Source of the DNA: DASUXA01 sp036378155
Lineage (GTDB): Bacteria; Actinomycetota; Actinomycetes; Mycobacteriales; Micromonosporaceae
DNA: 64,000 bases
Reading direction: 5' to 3'
Assembly (NCBI GenBank): GCA_036378155.1
Contig: DASUXA010000032.1
Coordinates: forward strand, 62,001 to 126,000
In this document: piece by piece, positions 16,801 to 25,078 of the stretch
How positions within the stretch are numbered: position 1 is the first letter of the stretch
Layout of the letters: each line of letters starts with the position of its first letter
The notes under the pieces: model-generated
What the model saw: the letters and a program-made list of their open reading frames with translations, nothing else
What the model was told of the DNA's origin: nothing
The model's database searches: none
Position numbers and translations under genes: made by a program

Positions 16801-16956
16801 GCCGTCGGCTGTCAGCGGGAGTCGGCACGCCCGGTCTGTGCGCTATCCGACCCGCTCCGAGGGTCGCCTCATCCGAGCCGGACGATCGCGAACGCTTCGA
16901 ATAGGGAACAAGACCGACACGTTGCCCGGTCCACGCGGGGTGCCCCGTCAGAGGCG

Positions 16957-16990
16957 TACAACGGCGATGTACGCACATCACCAGCGTTGT
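16957..16990. repeat. Dispersed palindromic element, copy A
   Basis: Left arm 16958-16970 and right arm 16975-16990 pair around a central ACGC, with a 3-nt deletion in the left arm. The core GATGTACGCACATC is shared with copies near 50890 and 61403. Weaker similarity to copy C extends left to about 16931 and, to copy B, right to about 17020. It lies between moaD (ending 17054) and the EndoQ-UvrD start (16800). Confidence 0.65.
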
Positions 16991-17053
16991 CCAGCTCAAC
17001 CGGCGCCCCTCCGCGCCGGGTGTTGCGCTCGACCGACCCGGTCGGCGACCCGT

Positions 17054-17293
17054 TCAGCCACCCGCGAACGGCGGCAGCACGTCCACCGTCGCGCCGTCCG
17101 GGAGCGTCGCGTCCCGGTCGTGCCAGGCGACGCCGTCCACAAGGTACGACGAGATCGCCAGCACCTTGCCCAGCCGCTCGCCGTGCCGGGCGACCAGATC
17201 GTCGACCAGCCCGGTGAGGGAGGACACGGCAATCTTCTCCTCGCTGGTACCGGCAGCCGCGCGCGCTCCCGCGAAATAGCGGACGGTCACCAT
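17054..17293 (-). CDS. moaD: Molybdopterin synthase small subunit MoaD
   Basis: The 79-residue protein has the beta-grasp pattern MVTVRYFAGARAAAGTSEE ... DGATVDVLPPFAGG. It ends in the Gly-Gly tail that is adenylated and converted to a thiocarboxylate for sulfur transfer to precursor Z (cPMP). The ATG at 17293 lies 1 bp after the moaA stop, so the two are translated together. An upstream open extension is moaA sequence in another frame. No moaE, moaB or moaC is in the window. Confidence 0.88.
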   Translation of the reverse strand: MVTVRYFAGARAAAGTSEEKIAVSSLTGLVDDLVARHGERLGKVLAISSYLVDGVAWHDRDATLPDGATVDVLPPFAGG

Positions 17294-17294
17294 G

Positions 17295-18305
17295 TCAGCC
17301 GCCGATCGCCGACATCGGTCGCGCCGGCTGGAGGAACGTCGGGTCGTCGATGCCGTGTCCGGGCAGCTTACCGGCCATCGCGACGCGCCACCGCTCGGCG
17401 ATCTCCTCGTCACCGGCGCCGCCGCGCAGCGCGGTACGCAGGTCGGACTCCTCGCGGGCGAACAGGCACGCCCGGACCTGCCCGTCGGCGGTCAACCGGG
17501 TGCGGTCGCAGGCGCCGCAGAACGGGCGGGTCACGCTCGCGATCACCCCCACCCTGGCGGGCGACCCGTCCGCCGCCCGGTATCCGTCGACCAGCCAGGT
17601 CTCCGCCGGGGCGGCACCCCGCTCGGCGGGGTCGGGGGTCAGCGGGAAAGCGGCGGTCAGCGCCGCCAGGATCTCGTCGGCGGTGATCATCAGATCGCGC
17701 GACCAGGAGTGGTGCGCGTCCAGCGGCATCTGCTCGATGAACCGCATCTGGTATCCGTGGGCGAGGGCGAACCGCAGCAGCGCCGGCGCCTCGTCGTCGT
17801 TGACACCGCGGATCAGGACCGCGTTCAACTTGACCGGAGTCAGACCGGCAGCGGCGGCGGCGGCGATCCCGGCGAGCGTGTCGGGCAGCCGTCGCCGGTG
17901 CGACAGCGTCACGAACCGCTCCTCGTCGAGCGTGTCGAGGGAGACGTTCACCCGGTCGAGCCCCGCCCGCACCAGCGGCTCGGCGAGCCGGTCGAGACCG
18001 ATGCCGTTGGTGGTCAGGGAGATGGACGGTCGAGGTCGCAGCGCGGCGACCGCGTCGATGATGTCCACCAGACCGGGGCGCAGCAGAGGCTCGCCGCCGG
18101 TGAACCGCACCTCCGTGATGCCGAGCCGCTCGACACCGATCCGGACCAGGCGTACCACCTCGGCGTCGGTGAGCACGTCCGGCCTCGGCAGCCACGGCAG
18201 CCCCTCCGGGGGCATGCAGTAGGTGCAGCGCAGGTTGCACCGGTCGGTCAGCGACACCCGCAGGTCGGTGGCTATCCGGCCGTACCGGTCAGCGAGCGGG
18301 ATCAT
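17295..18305 (-). CDS. moaA: GTP 3',8-cyclase MoaA
   Basis: The 336-residue protein is a radical SAM enzyme that rearranges GTP to start molybdenum cofactor synthesis. The SAM cluster motif CNLRCTYC is near residues 23-30, FTGGEPLLRPG follows near residue 70, and the C-terminal [4Fe-4S] cluster is FCGACDRTR with ACLF further on. It ends in the conserved Gly-Gly. The start overlaps the fructosamine kinase stop by 4 bp, and moaD follows after 1 bp, so the three form one operon. Confidence 0.95.
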   Translation of the reverse strand: MIPLADRYGRIATDLRVSLTDRCNLRCTYCMPPEGLPWLPRPDVLTDAEVVRLVRIGVERLGITEVRFTGGEPLLRPGLVDIIDAVAALRPRPSISLTTNGIGLDRLAEPLVRAGLDRVNVSLDTLDEERFVTLSHRRRLPDTLAGIAAAAAAGLTPVKLNAVLIRGVNDDEAPALLRFALAHGYQMRFIEQMPLDAHHSWSRDLMITADEILAALTAAFPLTPDPAERGAAPAETWLVDGYRAADGSPARVGVIASVTRPFCGACDRTRLTADGQVRACLFAREESDLRTALRGGAGDEEIAERWRVAMAGKLPGHGIDDPTFLQPARPMSAIGG

Positions 18306-19204
18306 TTTTCGACCGTAGCGCGTACCGCCGACATCACGGCGTCGCGATAGCCGACTCCGAACAGCGCCGTGTGCACGAGCAGCAGGTACAGCTGGTGCAG
18401 CGGCACCCGGTCGCGCCAGCCGTCCGCCAGCGGCCAGGCGTCCTGGTAGGCGCCCAGAATCCGGTCCAGGTACGGCGCCCCGCCGAACAGCGCGAGCAGC
18501 GCGAGATCGGTTTCCCGGTGCCCGCCGTGCGCCGCCGGATCGACCAGCCGGGCGCGCCCGTCCTCACCCCACAGCACGTTGCCCGGCCACAGGTCGCCGT
18601 GTACCCGCGCGGGCGGCTCGTCGGCGGCGGGTCCGGCGTACTGCTCGATGTTCGCGAGCACCCGCTCGACGAGCTGCGCGTCGGACGTCGACAGGGCGCC
18701 GTTGTCGACCGAGGCGCGCAGGTACGGTTCGAGCCGGGTACCCGCGAACCAGGTCGCCCACGGACCGGGCGACGGCGTGTTGTCCAGCGGCAGCGCGCCG
18801 ATGTACCCCCGCCAGTCCGCCCCGAACGCGGGCGCGCCCGCGCGGTGCAGGGCGGCGAGGTCCCGACCGAACCGCTCCGCCGCCTCGGGGGTCGGTCGAC
18901 CGTGCTCGACCCACTCCAGGGCGAGCAGGTCGGGCAGTTCGACGATCACCTCGGGGACCGGGACCGCTCCCGCCTCGCGCAGCCAGCGCAGCCCGGCGGC
19001 TTCGGCGGCGAAGAAGCCGTCCGGGGTACCGCCCCGACCCTTGCCGGTCGGCCAGGTCTTCATGAACACCGAGTTGCCGTCGTCGAAGGTCAGGCGTGCC
19101 GCGTCGCAGATGTCCCCGCCCGCGACCGGTGTCTCCCGGATGCGTTGATGCGTCAGGAAGGTCGGCAGGAGCTGCGGGTGCGCCTTGAGATACGCCAGGT
19201 CCAC
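18302..19204 (-). CDS. Fructosamine kinase family protein
   Basis: The 300-residue protein has an APH/FN3K-type kinase fold. Visible motifs are LTFDDGNSVFMKT (ATP-binding lysine region), HGDLWPGNVLWG (catalytic loop Asp) and LVDPAAHGGHRETDLALL (metal-binding Asp and the HRE/DLA signature of fructosamine-3-kinases). These enzymes phosphorylate glycated amines so they can be removed from proteins. I chose the GTG at 19204 (MDLAYLKAHP) over that at 19213 because TACGGT ends 7 nt before it. It is the first gene of the operon with moaA and moaD, a pairing without an obvious functional link. Confidence 0.85.
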   Translation of the reverse strand: MDLAYLKAHPQLLPTFLTHQRIRETPVAGGDICDAARLTFDDGNSVFMKTWPTGKGRGGTPDGFFAAEAAGLRWLREAGAVPVPEVIVELPDLLALEWVEHGRPTPEAAERFGRDLAALHRAGAPAFGADWRGYIGALPLDNTPSPGPWATWFAGTRLEPYLRASVDNGALSTSDAQLVERVLANIEQYAGPAADEPPARVHGDLWPGNVLWGEDGRARLVDPAAHGGHRETDLALLALFGGAPYLDRILGAYQDAWPLADGWRDRVPLHQLYLLLVHTALFGVGYRDAVMSAVRATVEK

Positions 19205-19211
19205 GCGTTGC

Positions 19212-19217
19212 ACCGTA
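19212..19217 (-). promoter_or_regulatory. -10 box of fructosamine kinase-moaA-moaD operon
   Basis: TACGGT on the minus strand ends 7 nt before the GTG at 19204, consistent with a leaderless operon transcript. Confidence 0.5.
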
Positions 19218-19248
19218 CCCGGGACCTGGCGGGCGTCGAGGGACGAGG

Positions 19249-19806
19249 ATGACGGATATGAGCGAGGTGAGGACCCGGGCGGGAGCCCCGCCGGTGACCA
19301 TCCGCCCGTACCGGCCGAGCGACCACCACGCGGGCCGACGGCTGTGGGCCGAACTGACCGGTCACCACCAGGAGATCTACGGCGAGGCGGGTACCGGTGG
19401 GGAGTCCGACACCGGCGCTGACGCCGGGGCGGCGTTCGAGGAGTACCTGACTCGGCTGGACCTGTCCGGGGTGTGGGTCGCCGACCATCCCGAGGCGGGT
19501 GTGATCGGCCTCGTCGGGCTGATTCTCCGAGGTCGGGGCGGCGAGGTCGAGCCGATCGTGGTGGACGCCGGGTACCGCCGCCGGGGCATCGGCCACGCGC
19601 TGCTCGACGAGGTCGCCGGGCAGGCGCGCCGACGGGGCATGGCGGAACTGACGGTCAGTCCCCGCGCCCGGGACATCGAGGCGGTCCGGTGCTTCCACGC
19701 CGCCGGGTACACCACGCTGTCCAGCCTGACGTTCACCCTCGACATCGACGGCGCGCGCCGACCGTCGCGCGGCATCGACATGTACGGGCTGCGCTTCTCG
19801 TACTAG
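19249..19806 (+). CDS. GNAT family N-acetyltransferase
   Basis: The 185-residue protein carries the GNAT fold: VTIRPYRPSDHHAGRRLW at the start, and the acetyl-CoA pyrophosphate-binding motif DAGYRRRGIGHALLDEV near residues 105-120. LTVSPRARDIEAVRCFHAAGY follows as the terminal strand-helix. The substrate is unknown. It is divergent from the fructosamine kinase, with about 44 bp between starts. An alternative ATG three codons in (19258) cannot be excluded. Confidence 0.8.
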   Translation: MTDMSEVRTRAGAPPVTIRPYRPSDHHAGRRLWAELTGHHQEIYGEAGTGGESDTGADAGAAFEEYLTRLDLSGVWVADHPEAGVIGLVGLILRGRGGEVEPIVVDAGYRRRGIGHALLDEVAGQARRRGMAELTVSPRARDIEAVRCFHAAGYTTLSSLTFTLDIDGARRPSRGIDMYGLRFSY

Positions 19807-19823
19807 CGGCGTCCGCCCCGGGG

Positions 19824-19832
19824 TTATCCACA
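19824..19832 (+). other. Consensus DnaA box, single
   Basis: TTATCCACA is an exact match to the general bacterial DnaA box, between a GNAT gene and the DUF4192 gene. No other clear box was found nearby, so it is not an origin. It might titrate DnaA or be a chance match. Confidence 0.35.
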
Positions 19833-19884
19833 GGCGTCGGCGATAGCCTTACCGTCGCCCCGTACCGCCGGCACGCTGCCAGGC

Positions 19885-20952
19885 ATGGCGAACCTCATCC
19901 TGCGTACCCCGGCGGACCTGCTCGCCGCCGTGCCCTATCTCCTCGGGTTCCATCCCACCGACAGCCTGGTCGCGGTCGGGCTGCGCCGCTGCCGCGTGGT
20001 CTTCCAGGCGCGTGCCGACCTGCCCGGTCCACGGCTGCCGGTCACCGACTTCGCCGCCCATGTCGCGGGGGTCGTGGCGCAGCAGCGGGTGGACACCGCG
20101 CTGCTGGTCGGATACGGAGCGGCCGAGCGGGTGACGCCCGCCGTCGAGGCGACCCGCTCCGCGCTCGCGCTGCTCGACGTCGAGGTACCGGAAATGCTGC
20201 GCGCCGAGCACGGTCGCTACTGGTCCTACGTCTGCGACCGGCCGGACTGCTGCCCGCCGGACGGAGTGCCGTACGACATCGCCGCCAGCGCGGTCGCCGC
20301 CGAGGCGACGCTCGCCGGCTGGGTCGCGCTGCCCGACCGGCACGCGTTGGTCGCGCAACTGGCGCCGGTCGACGGCGCGGCGCGCGCCGCGATGAGCGTC
20401 GCGACGAGGCGCGCCGGACGTCGCCTGGAGCGGCTGCTCGACCCGGGCGCGCACCGGGCGGCGACGGACGGCACGGCAAGCGCGACTGCCCGCTCCCGAC
20501 CGAACCGCCGTCGCCTGGCGAAGGTGCTCGCCGCCGGGGAGGACGCGGTGGCGACCGGTCTCGACCGGTACCGCGACGGCGGGCGGCTCGACGACGACGA
20601 GGCAGCGTGGCTCACCGTGCTGCTGACCCATCGCCCGGTTCGCGATCACGCCTGGTCGTTGATCGGCTCCGCGACCGCTGTCACGCATCGGGCGCTGTGG
20701 CTCGACGTGGTACGCCGCGCCCAGCCCCATCTCGTCGCCGCGCCGGCGACCCTGCTCGCGTTCGCCGCCTGGCAGGGCGGCGACGGAGCGTTGGCTTCGG
20801 TCGCCCTCGAGCGTGCCCTGGGCGTCGACCCCGACTACCGGCTCGCGCGGCTGCTCGACGAGGCGCTGCGACACGGGCTGCCGCCGGATGTGCTGACCGG
20901 CAGCCGCCCCGCCGGACAGCCGGCTCAGGTGATCCGTTCGGGGCGGGTGTAG
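19885..20952 (+). CDS. DUF4192 domain-containing protein
   Basis: The 355-residue soluble protein opens with LILRTPADLLAAVPYLLGFH and PTDSLVAVGLR, the diagnostic start of the actinobacterial DUF4192 family. It also contains a YWSYVCDRPDCCPPDG segment with three cysteines that could bind a metal. Function is unknown. Its last 28 bp overlap the 3' end of the convergent fdhD. Confidence 0.85.
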   Translation: MANLILRTPADLLAAVPYLLGFHPTDSLVAVGLRRCRVVFQARADLPGPRLPVTDFAAHVAGVVAQQRVDTALLVGYGAAERVTPAVEATRSALALLDVEVPEMLRAEHGRYWSYVCDRPDCCPPDGVPYDIAASAVAAEATLAGWVALPDRHALVAQLAPVDGAARAAMSVATRRAGRRLERLLDPGAHRAATDGTASATARSRPNRRRLAKVLAAGEDAVATGLDRYRDGGRLDDDEAAWLTVLLTHRPVRDHAWSLIGSATAVTHRALWLDVVRRAQPHLVAAPATLLAFAAWQGGDGALASVALERALGVDPDYRLARLLDEALRHGLPPDVLTGSRPAGQPAQVIRSGRV

Positions 20953-21758
20953 ACGTTCATGGTCGTACCGCGCAGGAAGCCGACGATGGTCAGCCCGACG
21001 TCGTCGGCCAGGTCGACCGCGAGAGTGCTGGGCGCGGACACCGCCGCGAGCACCGGGATGCCCGCCATCGACGCCTTCTGGGTGAGCTCGAAGCTCGCCC
21101 GCCCGGAGACGAGCAGGATGTGCCCGCGCAGCGGCAGCCGGCGTTGCCGGACAGCCCATCCGACCAGCTTGTCGACCGCGTTGTGCCGTCCCACGTCCTC
21201 GCGCACCACGACCAGTTCGCCGTCGGGCGTGAACAGTCCGGCGGCATGCAGCCCGCCGGTGGCGGCGAAGGTCTTCTGCGCCACCCGCAGCGCGTCGGGC
21301 ATGGCGGCGAGGGTCTTGGCGGACACGGTCGCCGGGTCGTCCGCGACCGGGAACACCGACCGGGTCCGCACCGCGTCGATGCTGGCCTTGCCGCACACGC
21401 CGCATGAACTGGTGGTGTAGAAGTTGCGACTCGGATCGGTGACCGGTGGCGGCACGTGCGGCGCGAGGACCACATCGACCACGTTGTACGTGTTCGGCTC
21501 CTCGCTGCCGGCGCACAGTTGCGCGGTGACCACGTCGTCCGCGTCGCGGATCACGCCTTCGGTCAGCAGAAACCCGAGTGCGAGGTCGAGGTCGTCGCCC
21601 GGAGTGCGCATGGTGACCGCGAGCGGCGGTCGGCGTACCCCCGCCGATCCGACCCGCAGTTCCAGCGGTTCCTCGGCGGCGAGCGTGTCAGGGCGACGGA
21701 TCACACCGCTGCGCGTGTCGACGCGGACCACGGTCCGTCGGGAGGTCACCCGTGCCAT
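20925..21758 (-). CDS. fdhD: Formate dehydrogenase accessory sulfurtransferase FdhD
   Basis: The 277-residue protein has the FdhD motifs EEPLELRVG, MRTPGDDLDLALGFLLTEG and SSCGVCGK, which contains the sulfur-transfer CxxC loop, then VREDVGRHNAVDKLVG and LVSGRASFELTQKASM. FdhD passes sulfur from a cysteine desulfurase to the molybdenum cofactor of formate dehydrogenases. The ATG at 21758 was chosen because GAGAAT lies 6 nt upstream and the conserved domain starts directly after it. The mobA gene diverges from it and an FdhF-like enzyme is encoded close by, which supports a shared pathway. Confidence 0.93.
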   Translation of the reverse strand: MARVTSRRTVVRVDTRSGVIRRPDTLAAEEPLELRVGSAGVRRPPLAVTMRTPGDDLDLALGFLLTEGVIRDADDVVTAQLCAGSEEPNTYNVVDVVLAPHVPPPVTDPSRNFYTTSSCGVCGKASIDAVRTRSVFPVADDPATVSAKTLAAMPDALRVAQKTFAATGGLHAAGLFTPDGELVVVREDVGRHNAVDKLVGWAVRQRRLPLRGHILLVSGRASFELTQKASMAGIPVLAAVSAPSTLAVDLADDVGLTIVGFLRGTTMNVYTRPERIT

Positions 21759-21796
21759 CGGTCCATTCTCGTCGCGCCCACGACGATGTGCCCAGG

Positions 21797-21802
21797 TACC
21801 GT
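21797..21802 (+). promoter_or_regulatory. -10 box of leaderless mobA
   Basis: TACCGT lies 8 nt before the GTG at 21811, with no ribosome site between. Confidence 0.45.
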
Positions 21803-21810
21803 GACTTCCT

Positions 21811-22455
21811 GTGACGACCGGTTCCGCGCCCGACGTGGGGTACGTCGCGGTGGTGCTCGCCGGTGGCGCGGGTCGCCGCCTCGGCGGCGACGCCAAGCCC
21901 ACCCTGACCGTTGCCGGGCGACCGATGCTCGCCCGGGTGCTCGACGCGGTCGCCGACGCGCAGGTACGGATCGTCGTCGGCCCGCCGAGCCTGCCGCTGC
22001 CGCAGGGTGTCCGCCGGACCCGCGAGGAACCGCCCGGCGGCGGACCGGTCGCGGGCGTAGCGGCAGGGTTCGCGGCGCTCGCCGAGGGTGCGGCGACCGG
22101 GCTGGGGTACGTCGCCCTGCTCGCCGCCGACCTGCCGTTTCTGGATCGGCAGTCGGTCGCGGCGCTGCGCGGCGCGCTGGCGGGGTCGAGCGCCGACGGC
22201 GCGGTGTACGTCGACGCGACCGGGCACCGGCAGTGGCTGTGCGGGGTGTGGCGAACCGCCGCGCTGACCGACCGGCTCGCGCGGATCGGCCCACGGTACG
22301 ACGGTCTGTCGATGCGACGCCTGCTCGGTCCGCTGAACGCGATCGAGCTCGTCTCGGCGCGTACCGAGCGGGCGCCCTGGTACGACTGCGACACTGCGGA
22401 AGATCTGGTACGCGCTGAAGGATGGGCAGATGAGCACGCTGGACGAGTGGAATGA
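21811..22455 (+). CDS. mobA: Molybdenum cofactor guanylyltransferase MobA-like
   Basis: The 214-residue protein has the nucleotidyltransferase signature VVLAGGAGRRLGGDAKP near residues 13-30, a metal-binding LLAADLPFLD, and EEPPGGGPVAGVAAG. MobA attaches GMP to molybdopterin to make the guanine dinucleotide cofactor used by DMSO-reductase-family enzymes such as FdhF. A related CTP-dependent MocA role cannot be excluded from sequence alone, but the neighbouring FdhD and FdhF/YdeP genes favour MobA. The downstream DUF6457 gene overlaps it by 26 bp. Confidence 0.85.
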   Translation: MTTGSAPDVGYVAVVLAGGAGRRLGGDAKPTLTVAGRPMLARVLDAVADAQVRIVVGPPSLPLPQGVRRTREEPPGGGPVAGVAAGFAALAEGAATGLGYVALLAADLPFLDRQSVAALRGALAGSSADGAVYVDATGHRQWLCGVWRTAALTDRLARIGPRYDGLSMRRLLGPLNAIELVSARTERAPWYDCDTAEDLVRAEGWADEHAGRVE

Positions 22456-22669
22456 GGCGGTACGGTCGGCGCTGAACGTCGACCCGGTCGACACCCGCCT
22501 CGTGCTCGACCTCGCGCGCGACGTGGCGCACGGAGTCGCCCGACCCGCCGCCCCGCTCACCGCGTACCTGGTCGGCGTCGCCGTCGGACGAGGAGCCGAC
22601 CCGGCCGAGGTCGCGGCGACCATCAGCGCGCTGGCGGCGAACTGGTCCGCTCCGGCCGAGCCGAGCTGA
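22430..22669 (+). CDS. DUF6457 domain-containing small protein
   Basis: The 79-residue protein begins MSTLDEWNEAVRSALNVDP and consists of helices (VLDLARDVAHGVARPAAPLTAY). This matches the short actinobacterial proteins often encoded with or fused to MobA. Its function is not known; a role in cofactor delivery is a guess from context. It overlaps the mobA end by 26 bp, so the two are probably co-translated. Confidence 0.75.
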   Translation: MSTLDEWNEAVRSALNVDPVDTRLVLDLARDVAHGVARPAAPLTAYLVGVAVGRGADPAEVAATISALAANWSAPAEPS

Positions 22670-22746
22670 GGCCCGCCGGGTCGGACCCCCGATGCGGCGG
22701 TCGGATGTGTCGCACAGGTGTACACGATGACGGGCACGGAACCCGG

Positions 22747-25026
22747 TCACGATGCCGGCGGCTGCACCGGCTCCAGCCGGACGACGATGCTCTTCGAAGC
22801 CGGCGTGTTCGAGCCTTCCGCCGTCGAGTCGAGCGGCACCAGAACGTTCGCCTCCGGAAAGTACGTCGCCGCGCAGCCCTTCGCCGTCGGGAAGCCGACC
22901 ACCCGGAACGAGCGCGCGCGCCGCTGCGACCCGTCCGTCCACTCCGACACCAGGTCCACCGTCGCGCCGTCGGCGATACCGAGTTTCGCCAAATCGTCCG
23001 GGTTGACGAAGACCACCCGGCGACCGCCGTGCACCCCCCGGTACCGGTCGTCCAGCCCGTAAATCGTGGTGTTGTACTGGTCGTGGCTGCGCACCGTCTG
23101 CAGGAGCAGCCGCCCCGGCGGTACCTCGACGAACGTCAGCGGCGTGACCGTGAACCGTGCCCTGCCCGACGGCGTCGGGAAGGAACGCAGGTCGCGAGGC
23201 GGATGCGGCAACGTGAACCCGCCCGGTCGCGACACCTTCGCCTCGTAGTCCGCGAACCCCGGTACCACCCGCGCGATCAGCTCCCGGATCGCCCGGTAGT
23301 CCGCCTCGAACGCCTGCCAGGGCAGCGCGTCGCCCAGCAGGGTACGGGCGAGCCGGCACACGATCGCCACCTCGGAGAGCAGGTGCGGCGAGGCGGGCGG
23401 CAAGTTGCCGCGCGAGGCGTGCACCGACGACATCGAATCCTCGACGGTGACGAACTGCTCGCCGGCTGCCTGCCGGTCCCGCTCGGTACGCCCGAGGCAG
23501 GGCAGGATCAGCGCGGTGCGCCCCGGTACCACATGCGACCGGTTCAACTTCGTCGACACCTGTACGGTCAGCGCGCAGGAGCGCAGCGCCGCCTCGGTGA
23601 CCTCGGTATCCGGAGTCGCCGAAGCGAAGTTGCCGCCCAGCGCCATGAACACCCGGACCTTGCCGTCGCGCATCGCGCGGATCGCCTCGACTGTGTCGTA
23701 CCCGCGCGTCGTGGGCGGCGTGAAGCCGAGCGCCTCGCCCAGCGCCCCCACCCAGGGCGGCGGCTCGTGCCAGATGCCCATGGTGCGGTCGCCCTGCACG
23801 TTCGAGTGACCGCGTACCGGGCACAGCCCCGCCCCCGGCTTGCCCACCATGCCGCGCAGCAACTGGACGTTGACGATCTCGCGGATCGCGGCGACCGAGT
23901 CGTGCCGCTGGGTGAGCCCCATCGCCCAACACACGATCGTGGCGTCGGACGCGGCGAACAACTTCGCGGTCGCGACGATCTCCTCGCGCGGCAGCCCGGT
24001 CGCGGCGCACACCCGGTCCCAGTCCAGGTCCTCCAGCGCGGCGCGGTACCCCTCGTACCCCTCCGTGTAGGTGTCGACGAACGCCCGGTCGACCGCGCCC
24101 CACTGCACCAGCAGCGACCCGATCGCCTGGAACAGGGCGAGGTCGCCACCGACCCGGATGTGCAGGAACCGGTCGGCGAGCGGCGTACCGTCGCGCACCC
24201 AGCCGCTCACCTTCTGCGGATTGCGGAACCGGATCAGCCCCGCCTCCGGCAGCGGGTTCACCGCGACGATCCGCGCGCCGTTCCGCTTCGCCTGCTCCAG
24301 CGCGGTCAGCATGCGGGGGTGGTTGGTACCCGGGTTCTGCCCCACCACCACGATCAGCTTCGCGCGGTGGATGTCGTCCAGGGTCACCGAGCCCTTGCCG
24401 ACCCCGATCGTGCCGGACAGCGCCACGCCCGACGACTCGTGGCACATGTTCGAACAGTCCGGCAGGTTGTTCGTCCCGTACGCGCGGGCGAACAACTGGT
24501 AGACGAACGCGGCTTCGTTCGAGGTACGCCCCGAGGTGTAGAACACCGCCTGGTCCGGGGTACCGGCGCGCAGCTCCTTGGCGATCATCTCGAACGCGTC
24601 GTCCCACGCGATCGGTTCGTACCGGTCGCTGCCCTCGCGCAGCACCATCGGTTCGGTCAGCCGACCCTGCTGACCCAGCCAGTGGTCGGTACGGGCGGCG
24701 AGTTCGCCGACCGGGTGCGCGGCGAAGAACTCCGGTCCGACCCGGCGCAGCGTCGCCTCCTCGGCGACCGCCTTCGCGCCGTTCTCGCAGAACTCGGCGT
24801 GCGAACGCTTGCCCGGCGCGGGGTCGGGCCAGGCGCAGCCCGGACAGTCGAAGCCGTCCACCTGGTTGACCTTGAGCAGCGTCAGCGTGGTACGGCGGAC
24901 ACCCATCTGACCGATGCCGGCGCGCAGCCCGTGGGTGACGCCGGCCGGGCCGGCAGCCGAGCGCTGCGGTGGCAGTACGGTGAGATCGCGGTCGCCGATG
25001 TCGTCGTGCGGTGCGTGCGTGGCCAT
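22747..25026 (-). CDS. FdhF/YdeP family molybdopterin oxidoreductase
   Basis: The 759-residue protein has the N-terminal cysteine motif of the YdeP branch (FDCPGCAWPDP then AEFCENGAK). Molybdopterin domains follow: FYTSGRTSNEAAFVYQL, NLPDCSNMCHESSGVAL, VVGQNPGTNHPRML and, near the end, a molydopterin dinucleotide-binding domain (LLQTVRSHDQYNTTIYGLDD). YdeP-type enzymes are linked to acid resistance in E. coli, but the electron donor and acceptor are unknown. The ATG at 25026 follows GGGAGGA; an earlier start at 25059 lacks such a site. FdhD and MobA encoded beside it would mature its cofactor. Confidence 0.9.
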   Translation of the reverse strand: MATHAPHDDIGDRDLTVLPPQRSAAGPAGVTHGLRAGIGQMGVRRTTLTLLKVNQVDGFDCPGCAWPDPAPGKRSHAEFCENGAKAVAEEATLRRVGPEFFAAHPVGELAARTDHWLGQQGRLTEPMVLREGSDRYEPIAWDDAFEMIAKELRAGTPDQAVFYTSGRTSNEAAFVYQLFARAYGTNNLPDCSNMCHESSGVALSGTIGVGKGSVTLDDIHRAKLIVVVGQNPGTNHPRMLTALEQAKRNGARIVAVNPLPEAGLIRFRNPQKVSGWVRDGTPLADRFLHIRVGGDLALFQAIGSLLVQWGAVDRAFVDTYTEGYEGYRAALEDLDWDRVCAATGLPREEIVATAKLFAASDATIVCWAMGLTQRHDSVAAIREIVNVQLLRGMVGKPGAGLCPVRGHSNVQGDRTMGIWHEPPPWVGALGEALGFTPPTTRGYDTVEAIRAMRDGKVRVFMALGGNFASATPDTEVTEAALRSCALTVQVSTKLNRSHVVPGRTALILPCLGRTERDRQAAGEQFVTVEDSMSSVHASRGNLPPASPHLLSEVAIVCRLARTLLGDALPWQAFEADYRAIRELIARVVPGFADYEAKVSRPGGFTLPHPPRDLRSFPTPSGRARFTVTPLTFVEVPPGRLLLQTVRSHDQYNTTIYGLDDRYRGVHGGRRVVFVNPDDLAKLGIADGATVDLVSEWTDGSQRRARSFRVVGFPTAKGCAATYFPEANVLVPLDSTAEGSNTPASKSIVVRLEPVQPPAS

Positions 25027-25066
25027 AGACGTCCTCCCGTGGAGGACCCTAGCCGTCATCCGCGGC

Positions 25067-25072
25067 TAGGGT
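25067..25072 (+). promoter_or_regulatory. -10 box of leaderless YbjN-like gene
   Basis: TAGGGT lies exactly 6 nt before the ATG at 25079. Confidence 0.5.
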
Positions 25073-25078
25073 GTGGGC

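Noticed and set aside
19801..19884. Replication origin around the DnaA box
   Set aside because: Only one box, no AT-rich unwinding region, and no dnaA, dnaN or gyrB nearby.
21746..24607. A 953-codon open frame on the minus strand overlapping fdhD, mobA and FdhF/YdeP
   Set aside because: Same-strand out-of-frame and antisense shadow of conserved genes, with repetitive Arg/Gly/Ala composition and no motif.
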